Shown here: in pieces, positions 30,219-32,020 of the stretch
How the letters are laid out: the number at the start of each line of letters is the position of its first letter
How positions within the stretch are numbered: position 1 is the first letter of the stretch
Assembly (NCBI GenBank): GCA_030648395.1
Contig: JAUSHW010000116.1
Location: forward strand, 1-32,020
Reading direction: 5' to 3'
From: Nitrospirales bacterium
Lineage (GTDB): Bacteria; Nitrospirota; Nitrospiria; Nitrospirales; NS-4
DNA: 32,020 nucleotides
Made by a program: the position numbers and the translations under genes
The notes under the pieces: generated by a model
What the model was told of the DNA's origin: nothing
Seen by the model: the letters and a program-made list of their open reading frames with translations, nothing else
The model's database searches: none

Positions 30219-32020
30219 TCAGCGATCCACAAACAGCCCGCCGGCCTGGTCAAGCAGGGTATTCCCGTTGCCGCGCCGTACCGCCCCTGCCGGAGCGGAT
30301 CGCGGCACAACCACATACTCATCGTCGCCGGCCAGATCGAAAAATCCGCTCATGCTGCTGTCAGATGCCGCGCCCATGCCGCTCGGGACCAGATAGCGGT
30401 CCCGTCCACCCTCTTCGATGAACAGGCTCCAGGCGCGGTGGGCCGCAAGGCCGAGCCCGCTTGAACGTGCAAGGTCATAGACGTCGTTGCCTTGCCCCGC
30501 GTCAATGCCCAGCATGACGCTCACGTCCCAGGCCGTGCCGCCGTTGTAGAATGGACCCGTCGAGGCGTACCGGTCGTCACCGGCGTAATCAATGAACAGT
30601 CCCGCGCCGTAATGCGCGCCGGCGGCCTGGCCATAACGGGCGGCGGCATGCTCATCGTTGCCACCCATGTCCAGCTTCAACCCGACCCCGAAGAAGTAGC
30701 CGCAGCCTTGAGAAAAGTTCGCACTGCGGTACCGGTCGCCGCCGTCGAGGTCAATGAGTATGCCCAGGCCGCCCGCCAGCCCGTATGCCGGTTGCTCCGG
30801 ATCGTTGGTGAAGACACGCTTGCCTGAGCCGGTCCCGAGGCCGAAGCATTCGTACTGAAACTGCAGGTTGTCCGGATTGCCGTCCGGCACGTCGCCGGCG
30901 TTATAGCTGCTGGGATACGTGTCGCCGCACTGGTAGCGGTCGTCGCCGGCCACGTCCACGACCGCGCCGACGCCCGACGGCCCGCCGAAGCCGACGGCGT
31001 AGCCAAAGCTCGTGTACTCGTCATCCCCGGCCATATCCAGCAGCAGGCCCATCCCGCCCACCGCGGCGCCCTGCGTGAACCGGGCGCCGAGATACCGATC
31101 GTTGCCCGCCGCGTCGTAGAGGATGCCCAGTCCGGCGAACCCCGCACCGCCCGACCCCTGGGACAGGCGGTACACATCGTTCCCGGCGCGATCAACGAGC
31201 AGCCCGACGCCCAGCCGGCCGGTCGCCAGCCCGAGCGGCGACGCCTGATAGGTATCGTTGCCGGACAGATCGATGACGACGCTGATACCCTGCTCGACGT
31301 CGGCCGCCGCTGCGATCGTGCCGCGGTAGACGTCATCGCCCCCCACATCGATAACGAGGGCAAACCGCCGGTCCAGGTCGTAGGTGTTCGGACCGGGCCC
31401 GCCGATCACGATCAAGCCGAGAGGCGTCTCCCGGAGCAGCAGCACCGTGCCGGTGACGCCGGGAGGCGGTGCAGAGACCGTCTCGGACTCTCGGAACGCC
31501 TCCCCCAACCGGCGCAGCCACCCATCATCGGCCAGACCCGCCAGCACCTGCGCCGCCGCGATCATCGCGGAATAGTCCACCTGCTCGTTGACGAGCTGAA
31601 CGAACCGCCGATCGGCCACGGCCTGCGGACGCGTGCGTTCATCCAGCCCTTTGACATGCGGGATGAAGTTCTCCACGAGCGCCGCCGCATGATCGAACAG
31701 GAACTGCCGATCGTCCCGGCTGAGCATTCGCAACGCCTTCTCACGTAATTGGCCGGCTTGATCCAGGACCGCCAGGAGAAACGCCACATGCTCCTCCCTG
31801 GCCGTTCCCATCGGAGCGGAAAGCAGCGCGACCGGGTCAGGGGCGCGATCCATCCCGGCTTCGATCGCGGCGATCAGGGACGGGAGACTCTCCGGCCCCG
31901 CCCTGGCGAGCTGCGCCATGCGATGTCCCTGGCGCTCCAGAGCGATCAAGCCGGTCCATGGATCGGTCAGCGCCTGGACAGCCAGCGGCCGCTTGAACCC
32001 GGCGGGCGCGCTCCAGGCCC
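30219..32020 (-). CDS. large RTX-like repeat protein, 3' part
   Basis: The frame is open through the right edge of the window; the TTG at 31949 used in the track is only the first possible start, and codons upstream (AWSAPAGFKRPLAVQ) continue it. The visible 600 codons have a helical N-terminal part and then about a dozen repeats of the form hhhD-x-x-G-N/D-D-x-Y, spaced roughly 25-45 residues apart: DLSGNDTY, DRAGNDVY, DAAGNDRY, DMAGDDEY, DVAGDDRY, DYAGDDRY and others. Between them are glycine-rich strands (GGLGILID, GAGLFIDY). The turns resemble RTX GGxGxDx loops, so a calcium-binding beta-solenoid is plausible. No signal peptide is visible, since the N-terminus is outside. Function unknown. 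Confidence 0.8.
   Translation of the reverse strand, partial: AWSAPAGFKRPLAVQALTDPWTGLIALERQGHRMAQLARAGPESLPSLIAAIEAGMDRAPDPVALLSAPMGTAREEHVAFLLAVLDQAGQLREKALRMLSRDDRQFLFDHAAALVENFIPHVKGLDERTRPQAVADRRFVQLVNEQVDYSAMIAAAQVLAGLADDGWLRRLGEAFRESETVSAPPPGVTGTVLLLRETPLGLIVIGGPGPNTYDLDRRFALVIDVGGDDVYRGTIAAAADVEQGISVVIDLSGNDTYQASPLGLATGRLGVGLLVDRAGNDVYRLSQGSGGAGFAGLGILYDAAGNDRYLGARFTQGAAVGGMGLLLDMAGDDEYTSFGYAVGFGGPSGVGAVVDVAGDDRYQCGDTYPSSYNAGDVPDGNPDNLQFQYECFGLGTGSGKRVFTNDPEQPAYGLAGGLGILIDLDGGDRYRSANFSQGCGYFFGVGLKLDMGGNDEHAAARYGQAAGAHYGAGLFIDYAGDDRYASTGPFYNGGTAWDVSVMLGIDAGQGNDVYDLARSSGLGLAAHRAWSLFIEEGGRDRYLVPSGMGAASDSSMSGFFDLAGDDEYVVVPRSAPAGAVRRGNGNTLLDQAGGLFVDR

Noticed and set aside
1-32020. CRISPR array or rRNA genes
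   Set aside because: No regularly spaced direct repeats and no rRNA-like sequence were seen.

Overview
The window looks like a chromosomal piece of a GC-rich, Gram-negative-type bacterium. The gene set and order (argDFGH running into lysA-dapF-dapA, a monothiol glutaredoxin beside bolA, an NtrY/NtrX pair behind an MA-type peptidase, DUF1844 and DUF3047) fit a Nitrospira-like member of the Nitrospirota. That assignment is inference from gene content, because no rRNA or other marker is present. Nearly all genes are on the minus strand, so transcription mostly runs from high to low coordinates.

Layout. (a) 1-9724: a compact nine-gene arginine/lysine run, read argD, argF, argG, argH, a small lipoprotein, a B12-binding radical SAM protein, lysA, dapF, dapA (cut by the window edge). 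Junctions overlap by 4-10 nt or have gaps of 5-13 nt, so one long operon is likely. (b) 9781-12251: grxD and bolA (iron-sulfur/iron homeostasis pair), tRNA-Ala(CGC), then purN and purM with a good promoter upstream. (c) 12252-14807: a regulatory intergenic stretch with two copies of one palindrome, a small excisionase-type HTH protein, an RlmD/TrmA-family RNA methyltransferase, and the divergent msrA.

(d) 14808-22010 is accessory DNA, visibly richer in A+T from about 16.2 kb. It holds an RHH/PIN toxin-antitoxin pair, two antitoxin-like genes without toxins, a ScoMcrA-head-like small protein, a DUF3883-like nuclease domain protein, an unknown gene, a translationally coupled three-gene operon (ParB/Srx-like, candidate restriction-endonuclease-like, DNA methyltransferase), and an AbrB/PIN toxin-antitoxin pair. 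Both complete toxin-antitoxin pairs lie between two copies of the 3' end of a conserved neighbouring gene: msrA on one side, ntrX on the other. This looks like repeated cassette capture at gene ends. The three-gene operon is the best candidate for an uncharacterised defence or restriction-modification-like system.

(e) 22011-26858: ntrX and ntrY (two-component system acting on sigma-54 promoters) behind a secreted metallopeptidase and a DUF1844 protein. (f) 26883-30186: a lipoamide-dehydrogenase/mercuric-reductase-like flavoprotein, a small membrane protein, a VTT (TVP38/DedA-like) membrane protein and a DUF3047 exported protein, probably one operon. (g) 30219-32020: the 3' part of a large repeat protein with about a dozen RTX-like D-x-x-G-N-D-x-Y turns.

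All domain and family calls come from reading motifs by eye. No database search was run.
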